Made by a program: the position numbers and the translations under genes. From Patescibacteria group bacterium (GTDB taxonomy: Bacteria; Patescibacteriota; Minisyncoccia; Phycocordibacterales; Phycocordibacteraceae): a stretch of 39,786 nucleotides of DNA. Every line of letters starts with the position of its first letter. Positions within the stretch are counted from its first letter, which is position 1. A model generated the notes under the pieces. The model did no database searches, had not been told where the DNA came from, and was given only the letters and a program-made list of their open reading frames with translations. The stretch spans positions 82,266 to 122,051 of the forward strand of contig SCTS01000007.1 in assembly GCA_004322365.1 (NCBI GenBank), given 5' to 3'. Below, piece after piece: positions 16,151-24,721 of this stretch.

Positions 16151-16263
16151 ACAATAAACTCTACCACGCTCGGTATTAGGGTCTACCGCCATTAATGTAT
16201 CTGCCACCTCTCCGGCCATACGCTCATATAGAGAAACACCTAGCAAGTAGACCATTCCCTTGC

Positions 16264-16269
16264 TACGAT
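16264..16269 (+). promoter_or_regulatory. -10 box TACGAT, leaderless
   Basis: TACGAT ends 7 nt before the ATG of the penicillin-binding protein gene at 16277. Confidence 0.5.
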
Positions 16270-16276
16270 TTAGAGC

Positions 16277-18388
16277 ATGCGAAGACGGCGCTTGATTAAA
16301 AATAAGAAATCTTTTTTCCTCATTATTAGTGCGCTTGCACTATTTAGTATAGGGGCTCTACTCATTTGGGCAGTGTCATTAAAAATCCCCGATATCAAGT
16401 CTTTGGAGACTAGAAAAATTGAACAATCAACAAAAATCTACGACCGCACAGGCACTGTTTTGCTCGACGATTTGAGCCAAAACATGATGCGCACTGTCGT
16501 TCCAGAGAGTGAAATTTCTCCGTACATAAAACAAGCAACCGTTGCAATAGAAGACACAGAGTTCTACCATCATGCCGGTGTACGCCCGTTAGCATTTCTT
16601 CGAGCAACGATTGTTAATGTTCTTTCTCTAGGTTTCGAGCAGGGTGGTTCAACAATTACACAGCAGGTAGTAAAAAACTCTATCCTCACTGCCGATAAAA
16701 CTATCGCGCGAAAGGTAAAGGAGTGGATTCTTGCAATAAAACTTGAGCAAGTGCTAACCAAAGAACAAATTCTCGAGCTCTACCTCAACGGGAACCCCTA
16801 TGGTGGTCTTATTTACGGTGTAGAGGAAGCGAGCGCGCAATACTTCACTAAACACGCAAAAGATGTAACTCTCGCCGAAGCGGCGTACCTCGCTGCCCTA
16901 CCCCAAGCCCCTACGTACTTTTCGCCGTACGGCAATCATCGCGATGACTTAGATAACAGAAAAAATCTTGTGCTCTCGCGAATGAAAGACTTGAAATTTA
17001 TATCTGAACAAGAATACACGCTAGCAAAATCTGAGGTTGTGGCTTTTGCTCCTCAAGCAACGGCTGGTATTCGCGCACCACATTTCGTCTTCTATGTTCG
17101 CGGGCTCTTGGAACAAGAGTTTGGTACGAGTGCATTAGAACAGTCTGGCTGGCGCATTATTACTACACTTGACGCCGACCTTGAAGCCAAAGCAGAAGAG
17201 ATTGTAAAGAAAAATGCTCTTGAAAATAAGAAGAAATTTAATGCTGAGAACGCGAGTATCGTCGCCATTGCACCAAAAACGGGAGACATTCTTGTGATGG
17301 CTGGATCCCGAGATTATTTTGATCCAGAAATAAACGGCGCCTACAACATAGCCTTAGCGAAACGCCAACCAGGTTCTTCATTCAAACCATTTGTGTACGC
17401 AGCCGCCTTCACTAAAGGATACACAGCAAACACCGTGCTCTTTGATGTGCCGACACAGTTCTCAACTGAGTGCCCGCCAGCAAGCTTGAGCGATACACCT
17501 CCTTGCTATGCACCAGGAAACTACGATAGTAAATTTAATGGGCCAATGACCTTGCGAGATGCACTCGCACAATCAAGAAATATCCCCGCAGTGAAAGTGC
17601 TCTATCTTGTGGGAATAAACAATGCACTTTCGCTTGCACGGTCACTTGGTATCACCACACTCGCCGGATCAGACCGCTACGGGCTAACTTTAGTTCTTGG
17701 TGGTGGCGAAGTCACCCCGCTCGACATGACAAGCGCATACGGTGTTTTTGCAAACGAAGGTGTGCGAAATCCATACCGCGCAATACTTCGTATTGAAGAC
17801 AAAAACGGAAATGAGGTAAAGTCATACACACTAACACCCGAAAGAGTGCTCGACGCCAATATCGCACTCTCCATCTCCGATATCCTTTCTGATAACGTTG
17901 CCCGCACTCCTGAGTTCGGAGCAACTTCCGCATTAAATTTCCCAAGTCGTCATGTTGCAGTAAAAACAGGAACAACAAACGATTACCGTGATGCTTGGAT
18001 TTTAGGCTACACACCCGACATATCCGTAGGGGCGTGGGCAGGCAATAATGACAACAGCCCTATGGCAAAAAAAATAGCCGGATTCATTGTGGCTCCTCTC
18101 TGGCATGAGTTTACACAATATGCTCTCACTAAATTCCCTAATACCCCCTTCCCTGAAGCAACTCCTTTAGAGGACCCGTCCGATAAACCAGTGCTTCGTG
18201 GTGTATGGCAAGGGAGCGACGGCACCGTTTCTGTGCACTCAATTCTCTACTGGCTTGATAAAAATGATCCGCGGGGAGCTCGCCCAAGTAACCCCAACAA
18301 TGATCCACAATTTGCTCGATGGGAGTGGGGCGTTAGAGACTGGGCAAGCCAACATGGCTTTGTAGATGGAACTCCGTTCACCCAATAA
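16277..18388 (+). CDS. Bifunctional penicillin-binding protein, PBP1A type
   Basis: This 703-residue class A PBP polymerises and cross-links peptidoglycan outside the membrane. It has a cytosolic arginine/lysine-rich tail, one TM helix at about 13-33, a GT51 glycosyltransferase domain (catalytic E92 in IEDTEFYHHAG; GGSTITQQ at 123-130; NPYGG) and a transpeptidase domain with the SxxK motif S367-K370 (PGSSFKPF), SRN in AQSRNIPA, and KTGTT near the end. All key motifs are intact. With the MurE-like ligase it shows that this organism builds its own peptidoglycan. Confidence 0.96.
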   Translation: MRRRRLIKNKKSFFLIISALALFSIGALLIWAVSLKIPDIKSLETRKIEQSTKIYDRTGTVLLDDLSQNMMRTVVPESEISPYIKQATVAIEDTEFYHHAGVRPLAFLRATIVNVLSLGFEQGGSTITQQVVKNSILTADKTIARKVKEWILAIKLEQVLTKEQILELYLNGNPYGGLIYGVEEASAQYFTKHAKDVTLAEAAYLAALPQAPTYFSPYGNHRDDLDNRKNLVLSRMKDLKFISEQEYTLAKSEVVAFAPQATAGIRAPHFVFYVRGLLEQEFGTSALEQSGWRIITTLDADLEAKAEEIVKKNALENKKKFNAENASIVAIAPKTGDILVMAGSRDYFDPEINGAYNIALAKRQPGSSFKPFVYAAAFTKGYTANTVLFDVPTQFSTECPPASLSDTPPCYAPGNYDSKFNGPMTLRDALAQSRNIPAVKVLYLVGINNALSLARSLGITTLAGSDRYGLTLVLGGGEVTPLDMTSAYGVFANEGVRNPYRAILRIEDKNGNEVKSYTLTPERVLDANIALSISDILSDNVARTPEFGATSALNFPSRHVAVKTGTTNDYRDAWILGYTPDISVGAWAGNNDNSPMAKKIAGFIVAPLWHEFTQYALTKFPNTPFPEATPLEDPSDKPVLRGVWQGSDGTVSVHSILYWLDKNDPRGARPSNPNNDPQFARWEWGVRDWASQHGFVDGTPFTQ

Positions 18389-18399
18389 CTGCAAGTGCT

Positions 18400-18469
18400 C
18401 GCTTCTAGGGACTAGGTGCTAGGTGTAAATCCAGAAAGCTAAAACCTAGCACCTGACACCTATAACCTT
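18400..18469. repeat. Inverted pair of heptad arrays
   Basis: AGGTGCTAGGT (18414-18424) and its exact complement (18444-18454) are separated by 19 nt. Both arms sit in CTAG-rich 7-bp units. The element fills the convergent gap between the PBP gene and the DciA-like gene and may act as a terminator hairpin. Confidence 0.75.
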
Positions 18470-18470
18470 C

Positions 18471-18734
18471 CTATCGGATATCCCTCACAGTATTTCGCGC
18501 TTTCGGCATCTCTTGGAAAAGCTCATTGAGAATGGCGCCACGAGCAACCTGAATGGCGCTTTTTGCAACCGAAGAACAGCGAATAAATGCCACGGAATTT
18601 GATATGGACACATCTTCTTTTTTCACAGGAACTTTCGCAACAAAAAAAACAGCTGAAGCAACCGCGCGACGCACAGCATCATCTGGTGGTGTTAAGTTTT
18701 GGAAACGGGCAAGAAAATCATTTACGAGTTTCAT
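18471..18734 (-). CDS. DUF721/DciA-like protein
   Basis: The 87-residue protein fits the DUF721 (DciA) core: a short N-terminal helix, then VSISNSVAFIRCSSVAKSAI matching the family's 'gvLtv.v.ss.wa.eL' strand-helix, then a helix ending in TVRDIR, where family members end with IR-type residues. DciA is the replicative-helicase partner in bacteria without DnaC. The position directly after dnaN supports this, since DUF721 genes often sit in dnaA-dnaN clusters. Heptad arrays abut both ends of the gene, with only a couple of nucleotides between. Confidence 0.6.
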   Translation of the reverse strand: MKLVNDFLARFQNLTPPDDAVRRAVASAVFFVAKVPVKKEDVSISNSVAFIRCSSVAKSAIQVARGAILNELFQEMPKARNTVRDIR

Positions 18735-18809
18735 AAGGTGCTAAGTGCTAGGTGCTAGGTGCTAGCTTTTAAAGCTAGAAGCTAGTCCCTAGAACCTATA
18801 AACTAACTA
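18735..18809. repeat. Heptad array with exact GTGCTAG tandem copies and an inverted partner
   Basis: GTGCTAA is followed by three GTGCTAG units, then a turn (CTAGCTTT, T, AAAGCTAG), then degenerate inverted units ending in CTAGAACCT. The array begins directly against the start codon of the DciA-like gene and reaches the dnaN stop. Confidence 0.85.
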
Positions 18810-19907
18810 ACGATTCATCGGCATCACTAAGTATGTGAAGCCTTTATTAGGGACATCATTCATAACCATCGGCTTCCCAGCACCAGCTACAGAGAAAGTA
18901 ACGCTATCACCCACCACTATCGAAAGAGCATCAACAATATATTTTGCATTGAAATTAATATCAATATCTTCACCCTCAAGAACTGCTGGAATATGGTCAA
19001 TAGTTTCTCCCACCGAGGCATTCACCGCACGAACAGTGAATGTCTTTTCAGAAGCCTTTAATGAAATGTGTACCTGATTGAAAGAGTCCGTAAAAATTGA
19101 AATTTTTCTAAAAGCGCGTGACGCATCCTCTTTTAAACATGTCGCCGAAGCAACATAATTACGCGGAATAATTGCCTGATAGTCTGGGAAAGATCCATCT
19201 ATAGTTCGAGAAGTAATGTGCCCAAAATCAGATATAAATGAACACTGATTGTCCCCAACACGAACCTCAACATCAACACCTGACTCAATTGCCCTTAATA
19301 TATCAGGAACATTTCGTGCTGGTATTAGTACAGAATTAAATGAATTTTTTGTTTTTATAGGTATTTTTATTTCAGCAAGACGAAATGAATCTGTTGCCAC
19401 AGCAACAAGCTCCCCTTTTTCTAAAGTAAGGGAGATACTTGAAAGTTCTGGTTTTACACTAGAGGTTGACGCTGCAAATGAAACCGACTTCAATGCTGTT
19501 ATAAATTCTCGAACAGGTAAAGTTGCGGAACTCCCAACCCCATCCTTAACATATGATAATGTTGGGAATTCAGATGGATCAATAAGTGCTATAGAGGTAG
19601 TTCCCCTTTCACCATCAATAACAAGATTATTTCCTGATGTTTTTAATAATAATTTCTGATCAGTAAGTGCTGAAGTAGTTTGTGCAAGTATGTGTGCAGG
19701 AATAGCAATAATTCCATCTTGGATTATTTTTGCTTTAAGAATAACTTCTACACTTAAATCAAGGTTTGTTGCGCGAAGTACTGCCCTATCACCCTCAACA
19801 ACAATTACCACACAACCAAAAACAGGTAGTGAAAGATTTTTATTACTAACCTTAGATGCTATAGCAACAGCTTTCTCTAAGTTCTCTCTTAAAATTTCAA
19901 TTTTCAT
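18807..19907 (-). CDS. dnaN: DNA polymerase III sliding clamp (beta)
   Basis: The 366-residue protein has the three-fold repeated clamp domain. Recognisable segments are MKIEILRENLEKAVAIASKV, LVIDGERGTTSIALIDPSEF, LVAVATDSFRLAEIKI, and the C-terminal GKPMVMNDVPNKGFTYLVMPMNR, which ends in the conserved MPMR-like motif. It encircles DNA and tethers the polymerase. It is downstream of dnaA with 232 nt between them, and that gap contains DnaA-box-like sequences. An AT-rich TAAAAT directly before the ATG may be its -10. Confidence 0.97.
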   Translation of the reverse strand: MKIEILRENLEKAVAIASKVSNKNLSLPVFGCVVIVVEGDRAVLRATNLDLSVEVILKAKIIQDGIIAIPAHILAQTTSALTDQKLLLKTSGNNLVIDGERGTTSIALIDPSEFPTLSYVKDGVGSSATLPVREFITALKSVSFAASTSSVKPELSSISLTLEKGELVAVATDSFRLAEIKIPIKTKNSFNSVLIPARNVPDILRAIESGVDVEVRVGDNQCSFISDFGHITSRTIDGSFPDYQAIIPRNYVASATCLKEDASRAFRKISIFTDSFNQVHISLKASEKTFTVRAVNASVGETIDHIPAVLEGEDIDINFNAKYIVDALSIVVGDSVTFSVAGAGKPMVMNDVPNKGFTYLVMPMNR

Positions 19908-20139
19908 ATTTTATTTTAATTAAGAGGATCCACTCATTCTAATACACTGTGGACTGTGTGGGTAGCTTGAAAGTCTTTTATTTAAGCTGTATTTATGGAT
20001 TTTTTTTAGAAGAAACTGTTTAAAAGTTTGTTTTGTATTGTGAATATTGAATGTTTTAGTTACTAGTCGCTTTGGTGTAATTGTTTTCAACATATTATCC
20101 ACTAGTAATCCCAACAAGTTATTCATACTGTTTTCAACA
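19908..20139. other. Candidate replication origin between dnaN and dnaA
   Basis: This AT-rich gap contains three sequences that match the DnaA box TTATNCACA at 8 of 9 positions: TTATCCACT at 20095-20103, TTATTCATA at 20119-20127, and TGTGAATAT (reverse orientation) at 20039-20047. The decamer TTTTCAACAT occurs twice. An ORF-like reading across it is not convincing. The dnaA-rpmH gap is the competing site. Confidence 0.4.
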
Positions 20140-21486
20140 TTATTTCAACATACCCCTAATTTCCTCAATTTGTGTCTTTAGGTCAGTGTCAGTTGTTATT
20201 CCCCCGCGAACCTTTTCACAAGCATGAATAACAGTAGTGTGGTCACGCCCACCAAAAACTGTCCCAATTGCTGGGTATGATAGGTGAAAATCCTCCCTAA
20301 GGATATACATCATTATTTGGCGTGGACGAACTACCTCACGACGCCTTGTTTTTGCATACATACTTGCCTCATCGATATTGTAGAACTCAGCAATCCTTGA
20401 AATAACATGTTTAACCGAAACAGCCCTCTTTGGTCTCGCTGTTGTTTTTATTAGGTCCTTAATTTGATCTTCAGAAAGTGTTCCCTTGAGTTGTATTTGG
20501 CACAAAATAGTATTAAGCATCCCTTCTATTTCACGAATGTTCCCTGGAACAGCTATGGAGAGGTTCTCGATAGTTAAATCAGAAAGTGTGAGATTCATCG
20601 ATTCAGCTTTTGTTTTAATGATTGCCATACGCGATTCATGGTCAGGTTCATTTATTGCAACAGCCATACCCGCAATAAAGCGAGACTTTAAGCGCTCAGT
20701 AATGTCAGGGATTAAATTTGGGTGCTTATCAGATGAGCAGACAATTTGCTTATTGGCATCATGGAGGGTATTGAATAGATGAAAGAATTCTTCCTGAATG
20801 GTCCCTTTTTTAGAGAAGAATTGTATATCATCAATAATGAGGACATCGTACGAGCGGTATTTATCTTTAAATGAAGGAATACTTCGGTTATTTATGGCAT
20901 TCATAAACTCAAACCCGAATCGCTCCGCAGTTAAATAGAAAACTTTCTTTGAAGGGTAGGCCTTTTTAATCTGATTTCCAACAGCTTGAGTGAGGTGTGT
21001 CTTTCCTCTCCCTGTTTCGCCATACACAAATAGCGGGTTGTAGGCAATTCCTGGGTTTTTTACAACCACTTGCCCTGCAGTAAAGGCTAGTTCGTTAAAG
21101 GGTCCCACGACAAAGGTGTCGAATGTATAGCGTGGATTTAAATTGTCCGATCTATTTATGTAATAGTCGGAGAGAGGAAGCTCTGATTCCGGTCGAGTTT
21201 CTACGATGACTTTTTCAGGGACTCGTTTTGGGCTTTCTTTTGAAACAATATATTCAACGCCACGCAAAGTATCAACAAAACCCCTGATTGTTTTTAAAAC
21301 GAGTTTACCAAACCGTTCAGAAACCCACTCTTTTGTTAGTTGATTAGGGACACCAACGAACACAACGCCGTCTTCTATCCGTACGATGTGGGTTTCCCCG
21401 AACCACATTTTGAAACTTGCCGGCGATATTGAAAGCTCTATGTTCGTTAGTGTATTTTCCCAGAGCTGTTTTGTGTCGAGTTCCAT
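20140..21486 (-). CDS. dnaA: Chromosomal replication initiator DnaA
   Basis: The 448-residue protein has domain I at the N-terminus, an AAA+ domain (Walker A GETGRGKT at 156-163, Walker B LIIDDIQFF, sensor SSDKHPNLIPDITERLKSRF), and a C-terminal DNA-binding domain with the signature GGRDHTTVIHA. Domain II is short. It is divergent from rpmH, the classic origin arrangement. Unlike most genes here it has a leader of about 20 nt: TATAAT at 21515 to 21510, with an ACTGAA/TTCAGT inverted repeat between the box and the ATG. Confidence 0.98.
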   Translation of the reverse strand: MELDTKQLWENTLTNIELSISPASFKMWFGETHIVRIEDGVVFVGVPNQLTKEWVSERFGKLVLKTIRGFVDTLRGVEYIVSKESPKRVPEKVIVETRPESELPLSDYYINRSDNLNPRYTFDTFVVGPFNELAFTAGQVVVKNPGIAYNPLFVYGETGRGKTHLTQAVGNQIKKAYPSKKVFYLTAERFGFEFMNAINNRSIPSFKDKYRSYDVLIIDDIQFFSKKGTIQEEFFHLFNTLHDANKQIVCSSDKHPNLIPDITERLKSRFIAGMAVAINEPDHESRMAIIKTKAESMNLTLSDLTIENLSIAVPGNIREIEGMLNTILCQIQLKGTLSEDQIKDLIKTTARPKRAVSVKHVISRIAEFYNIDEASMYAKTRRREVVRPRQIMMYILREDFHLSYPAIGTVFGGRDHTTVIHACEKVRGGITTDTDLKTQIEEIRGMLK

Positions 21487-21601
21487 GTAAAATTACTGAA
21501 AGTTCAGTTATTATACCTGTGTGGAGAAAACAGCAAACTTGCGGAAAAGGCACGCTCGTGTTAATAAACTGTGAGATACTTGTGTATAACATTCAGCGAA
21601 T
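21487..21601. promoter_or_regulatory. dnaA-rpmH divergent promoter region with DnaA boxes
   Basis: It contains a perfect DnaA box in reverse orientation (TGTGTATAA, 21581-21589) and an 8-of-9 match (TGTGGAGAA, 21520-21528). The dnaA -10 (TATAAT) is at 21515-21510, and a hairpin ACTGAA/TTCAGT lies at 21495-21508 in the dnaA leader. It could be part of oriC or serve for autoregulation by DnaA. Confidence 0.5.
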
Positions 21602-21757
21602 ATGAAAAGAACATACCAACCTAAAAAAAGAAAGAGAGCTACAACCCACGGTTTCTTAGTCCGTACGGCCACCACCTCAGGCAGGAAGGTTTTAAAGAAT
21701 CGTCGTCGTAAGGGTCGCGCAAAGCTCACTGTTGTAAGCAAAGTAAAAGGAAAATAA
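21602..21757 (+). CDS. rpmH: 50S ribosomal protein bL34
   Basis: The 51-residue highly basic protein begins [21 protein letters not shown] and contains [16 protein letters not shown], the bL34 signature. It is slightly longer than the usual 44-46 residues at the C-terminus. It heads the rpmH-rnpA-yidC-jag cluster, in canonical order and divergent from dnaA. Confidence 0.97.
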   Translation: MKRTYQPKKRKRATTHGFLVRTATTSGRKVLKNRRRKGRAKLTVVSKVKGK

Positions 21758-21811
21758 GGCAGAGATAGTTAGTGTTTAGGATGATTTTCACGTCTTAGTT
21801 TTCTGAATTTA

Positions 21812-21847
21812 AGCTAGCGCCTAGTCCCTTGAAGCTAGAACCTATCG
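21812..21847. repeat. Heptad repeat array before rnpA
   Basis: 7-bp units such as GCTAGCG, CCTAGTC and GCTAGAA lie between rpmH and rnpA and end a few nucleotides before the rnpA start. Confidence 0.65.
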
Positions 21848-21852
21848 TTTCA

Positions 21853-22167
21853 ATGTTGTCGAAAAAAGAACGGGTTTCAAGGCTTACTTTCCAAAAGCGA
21901 CCTGTGCGAACGGGTCGCTTTATATATGGCTCTATAAAAGGGTTTGAGGGGCATCCGTCAGGTGCAGTTGTTGTGTCAAAAAAGGTTTGCCCCACAGCGC
22001 CCGAGCGAAACAAGCTTAGACGGCGCATTTATAACATTATTCGACCCCTTATCCGCACTGGAGCGATTGCCGGTGTGGTGGTCGTGTATCCAAACTCAGC
22101 GGCCCGCACAGCGAAGTTTAGTGAACTTAAAAGAGAACTGGAGAAGGTTCTAGGTGTTAGGTTATAG
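21853..22167 (+). CDS. rnpA: Ribonuclease P protein component
   Basis: RnpA assists the RNase P RNA in trimming tRNA 5' ends. The 104-residue protein (from the ATG at 21853; an in-frame upstream start at 21829 falls inside a repeat array) contains the RNR-like motif ERNKLRRRIYNIIRP, SGAVVVSKKVCPTA, and the C-terminal helix. The last codons (LGVRL and the TAG stop) are formed by the start of a heptad repeat array. The natural C-terminus may therefore have been replaced or extended by repeat DNA. Confidence 0.93.
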   Translation: MLSKKERVSRLTFQKRPVRTGRFIYGSIKGFEGHPSGAVVVSKKVCPTAPERNKLRRRIYNIIRPLIRTGAIAGVVVVYPNSAARTAKFSELKRELEKVLGVRL

Positions 22168-22276
22168 CTTCTAGCTTTGAATTTAGAATCTGAATTTTCC
22201 CCGCAGCACAGCTGCGGGGTTTTTGATTTCAGAAAAAGCTAACACCTAACACCTAGTCCCTAGAACCTTTTAGCCT
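22147..22276. repeat. Inverted heptad arrays flanking a terminator
   Basis: Left units (GGTTCTAGGTGTTAGG from 22147, inside the rnpA end) and right units (22234-22275) are inverted relative to each other. Between them is a strong terminator at 22199-22224: CCCCGCAGC/GCTGCGGGG, loop ACA, then five T residues, which ends the rpmH-rnpA transcript. Confidence 0.8.
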
Positions 22277-22297
22277 CCTAGGCTACAATGCGATGAA

Positions 22298-23032
22298 ATG
22301 GCATCTTTTTTCCACACAGCAATCTATCAACCAATTTACAATGCGCTCGCTTTTATTATTGGTGTTGTACCAGGAGGTGATATAGGAATTGCCATTGTTC
22401 TCATCACGATACTTGTACGTCTCATCCTGTTCCCTCTCTCGATGTCTGCGATTAAAACACAGATTTCGATGCGTTCCATTGAGCCACAATTGAAGGAGCT
22501 CCGGGAAAAATTAAAAGACAACAAGGAAGAGCTGGCCCGTCGCACAATGGCACTTTTTAAAGAAAATAATATCAACCCCTTTGCAAGCTTTCTTCTCATA
22601 TTAATTCAACTTCCAATAATCATTGGGCTGTATCTCGTACTGGAGCACGAAAGCAAGGCGGTCTCATTTGACCCCAGCATTCTCTACGCGTTTGTGCAGG
22701 TTCCTGACCAAGCGTCGTTACTATTTCTTGGCTTTGTAGATCTTGCAGGCAAAAGTATTGTTCTCGCTATCATAGTGGCTATTACGCAGTTTATTTATGC
22801 TCGTCTTATGATGCCAGCGCTACCCCCTAAAAATACTTCAGGAAGCAAGCCTTCTTTCCAAGATGACCTATCGAGAAGTATGAATCTCCAAATGAAGTAT
22901 GTTTTCCCCGTTGTTATTGGCGTGGTTGCATATGCGGCGTCGTCAGCAATTGCGCTGTACTTTCTTGTAGGCAATCTTTTCAGTATTGGGCAAGAGTTAG
23001 CAATACGCCGAATGCACAATGGAAAAAAATAA
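22298..23032 (+). CDS. yidC: Membrane protein insertase YidC/Oxa1
   Basis: The 244-residue protein inserts and folds membrane proteins. The Oxa1-type core is present: a first TM, then IAIVLITILVRLILFPLS with the conserved arginine of the hydrophilic groove, a cytosolic helical hairpin (EPQLKELREKLKDNKEELARR), and further TM helices. There is no large periplasmic domain, as in single-membrane bacteria. A TACAAT -10 box (22284-22289) ends 8 nt before the ATG. It overlaps jag by 14 nt. Confidence 0.95.
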   Translation: MASFFHTAIYQPIYNALAFIIGVVPGGDIGIAIVLITILVRLILFPLSMSAIKTQISMRSIEPQLKELREKLKDNKEELARRTMALFKENNINPFASFLLILIQLPIIIGLYLVLEHESKAVSFDPSILYAFVQVPDQASLLFLGFVDLAGKSIVLAIIVAITQFIYARLMMPALPPKNTSGSKPSFQDDLSRSMNLQMKYVFPVVIGVVAYAASSAIALYFLVGNLFSIGQELAIRRMHNGKK

Positions 23033-23495
23033 AGTCATCGCCGTTATTAAGGAGTTGGTTGCTAAAATGGGTTTAGACCTCAAAGATGTTGTTGTGTCTG
23101 AAGTCGCGGGGCATACCCTCTTCACGCTTCTCTCAGAAGATTCTGGGGCGCTTATTGGTACAGGGGGAGAAACGCTCCACGCCTTTAATCATGTGGTGAA
23201 AAAAACACTCGAAGCTGGTTCGAAAGGCGATGAACCATTTCGTTTTGTTGTTGATGTAAACGGATACCACTTGAAGCACATAAAGATGCTCGAGGCACAG
23301 GCACTTTCACTTGCAGAGCGTGCGCGTACTTTTAAGCACGATGTCGACATGAGCCCTATGAGCCCGTATGACCGTTTGATTGTGCACGCGTCTCTCCAAG
23401 GTTCCCCTAGTATCAAAACAGAATCAGAGGGCGAAGGTAAGCTTCGACATATTGTGATTCGCTATAAAGGTGAGGGGGTGCCAACGCCCCAATAG
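23019..23495 (+). CDS. jag: KH-R3H RNA-binding protein Jag (KhpB)
   Basis: The 158-residue protein has an N-terminal Jag-like segment, a KH domain with GALIGTGGETLHAFNHVVKK, and a C-terminal R3H domain (MSPYDRLIVHASLQ followed by RHIVIRYKGE). It binds RNA and in other bacteria affects cell division and elongation. It overlaps the yidC end, a widespread pairing. It ends the plus-strand cluster and is convergent with the secretion locus. Confidence 0.93.
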   Translation: MEKNKVIAVIKELVAKMGLDLKDVVVSEVAGHTLFTLLSEDSGALIGTGGETLHAFNHVVKKTLEAGSKGDEPFRFVVDVNGYHLKHIKMLEAQALSLAERARTFKHDVDMSPMSPYDRLIVHASLQGSPSIKTESEGEGKLRHIVIRYKGEGVPTPQ

Positions 23496-23502
23496 CCTTA
23501 TT

Positions 23503-24717
23503 TTATTGATCCCTATTTAAGTCGAGTGACCACACACTGAGGTCATTTTTGTTTATGAAGAGAGCAAATCTACCGTCGGCAGAAACGGTCGGATTGAGAA
23601 CATCAATGGAGGTGTTTGCTATTTCCTGAAGATATCCTAATGAATGTGCGGTATTTTCAATGGGGCGAATAATCCATACAGAGTCACTAAAAGATATTTT
23701 ACCGAGGAGCCAATCATCCGGGAGTGTTGCTGTTCCCCCTCGCAAGGGATCTGATATTGCACAGAAAACACGCGGAGCGTCTTCTGAAATCCACGCACAC
23801 TTTGTTGCAAGGGTTTTTAGAGGAAGTGTGTAGTTTTGTCCGGTTTTTGTATCGATCATTCCAAGAAAAACCTTTACCCCTGTTGCTCCGCTGTAGAGAA
23901 TATAACGCCCTGTCGGGCTTGGTACTGAAAGAAGTCCAGGGATATCGCTCAATATTTTAGTAAGACCACCGTTGCTTTTAATTTCATATAAGAACCCCGA
24001 AGCTCCTGAAGAAGGAGCGCTCTGTATAAAAAAACGACTGTCTCCCGCGAGTGGCACCCATGAGCGAATTGGGGAAAGGAGAATTGTGCGAGATTTTGTG
24101 CCGTCGGGTTGCATAAGTTCAATTTGTGAACCTCGTAGAACTTCAGTAACCGTCATCATACTTAATCCGTTTTTGGCTACCGCAACGCGCTGGAATCCTT
24201 TGAGAGCGGATGTATTGAGAGATTGTTGTGAGCTCGTTGCATTGAGCACGCCAAATGCGTTTGAAATAGTTTCCGTGCCGGTTAATGTACGGAGGAGAAG
24301 GGCGGTGTCGTTAACTACAAGAAGCTCCTGCATGAGAGGAATTGTGGTATTAGAAATTCGTAGTTCCGCGTATGAGTCGGTAGGTGTTTCAAATATGTGC
24401 CCTGTTGCTCTCTCTGTAAACCGGATATGAGGTGGAGTTGTTGTTCCTGATGGAGAAGTAAACCACGCTCCTGCAGTGGGACGCGCACTCACCTGACGGA
24501 TACGAGCAGTTACTTTTTGCGCCGACTCCCCCGACGCTTCGTTTGTAGGTTTTTCTGAAGCTCGATTTCCTTGCCCGAATGGGAAAAATGCACTGAAGAA
24601 ATCTTTCGGTGCTCCAGCGGTGTTGCTGTCTGTTTTTTGAAACACGAAAAAGTATCCAACAGCAAAAAGTGCGACAGCAAGCAGTCCCAGACCAGAAATG
24701 ATAAGCGTTCGTCGCAT
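23503..24717 (-). CDS. Membrane-anchored propeller-like protein of the secretion locus
   Basis: The 404-residue protein has one TM helix at about 7-27 and then an extracellular region. After a Ser/Thr/Pro-rich linker it shows repeated strand patterns (for example SPIRSWVPLAGDSRFFIQSA, SVPSPTGRYILYSG, TVSADGRFALFIN) resembling the blades of a TolB/WD40-like beta-propeller. No catalytic motif is seen. It is the last gene of the PKD-like/pilin/propeller operon (4-nt gap to the pilin). A role in binding or assembly outside the membrane is an inference. Confidence 0.75.
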   Translation of the reverse strand: MRRTLIISGLGLLAVALFAVGYFFVFQKTDSNTAGAPKDFFSAFFPFGQGNRASEKPTNEASGESAQKVTARIRQVSARPTAGAWFTSPSGTTTPPHIRFTERATGHIFETPTDSYAELRISNTTIPLMQELLVVNDTALLLRTLTGTETISNAFGVLNATSSQQSLNTSALKGFQRVAVAKNGLSMMTVTEVLRGSQIELMQPDGTKSRTILLSPIRSWVPLAGDSRFFIQSAPSSGASGFLYEIKSNGGLTKILSDIPGLLSVPSPTGRYILYSGATGVKVFLGMIDTKTGQNYTLPLKTLATKCAWISEDAPRVFCAISDPLRGGTATLPDDWLLGKISFSDSVWIIRPIENTAHSLGYLQEIANTSIDVLNPTVSADGRFALFINKNDLSVWSLDLNRDQ

Positions 24718-24721
24718 AGTG

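Noticed and set aside
16151-16255. 35-residue N-terminal extension of tyrosyl-tRNA synthetase
   Set aside because: A -10 box lies inside it and the family begins at the internal methionine.
19920-20126. Minus-strand 68-codon ORF between dnaA and dnaN
   Set aside because: It lies in AT-rich sequence with DnaA-box-like sites, has low-complexity composition and no promoter or family resemblance. I keep the region as an origin candidate instead.
23724-24430. Plus-strand ORFs opposite the propeller-like gene
   Set aside because: They are antisense shadows of a long coding frame with a clear TM anchor and operon context.
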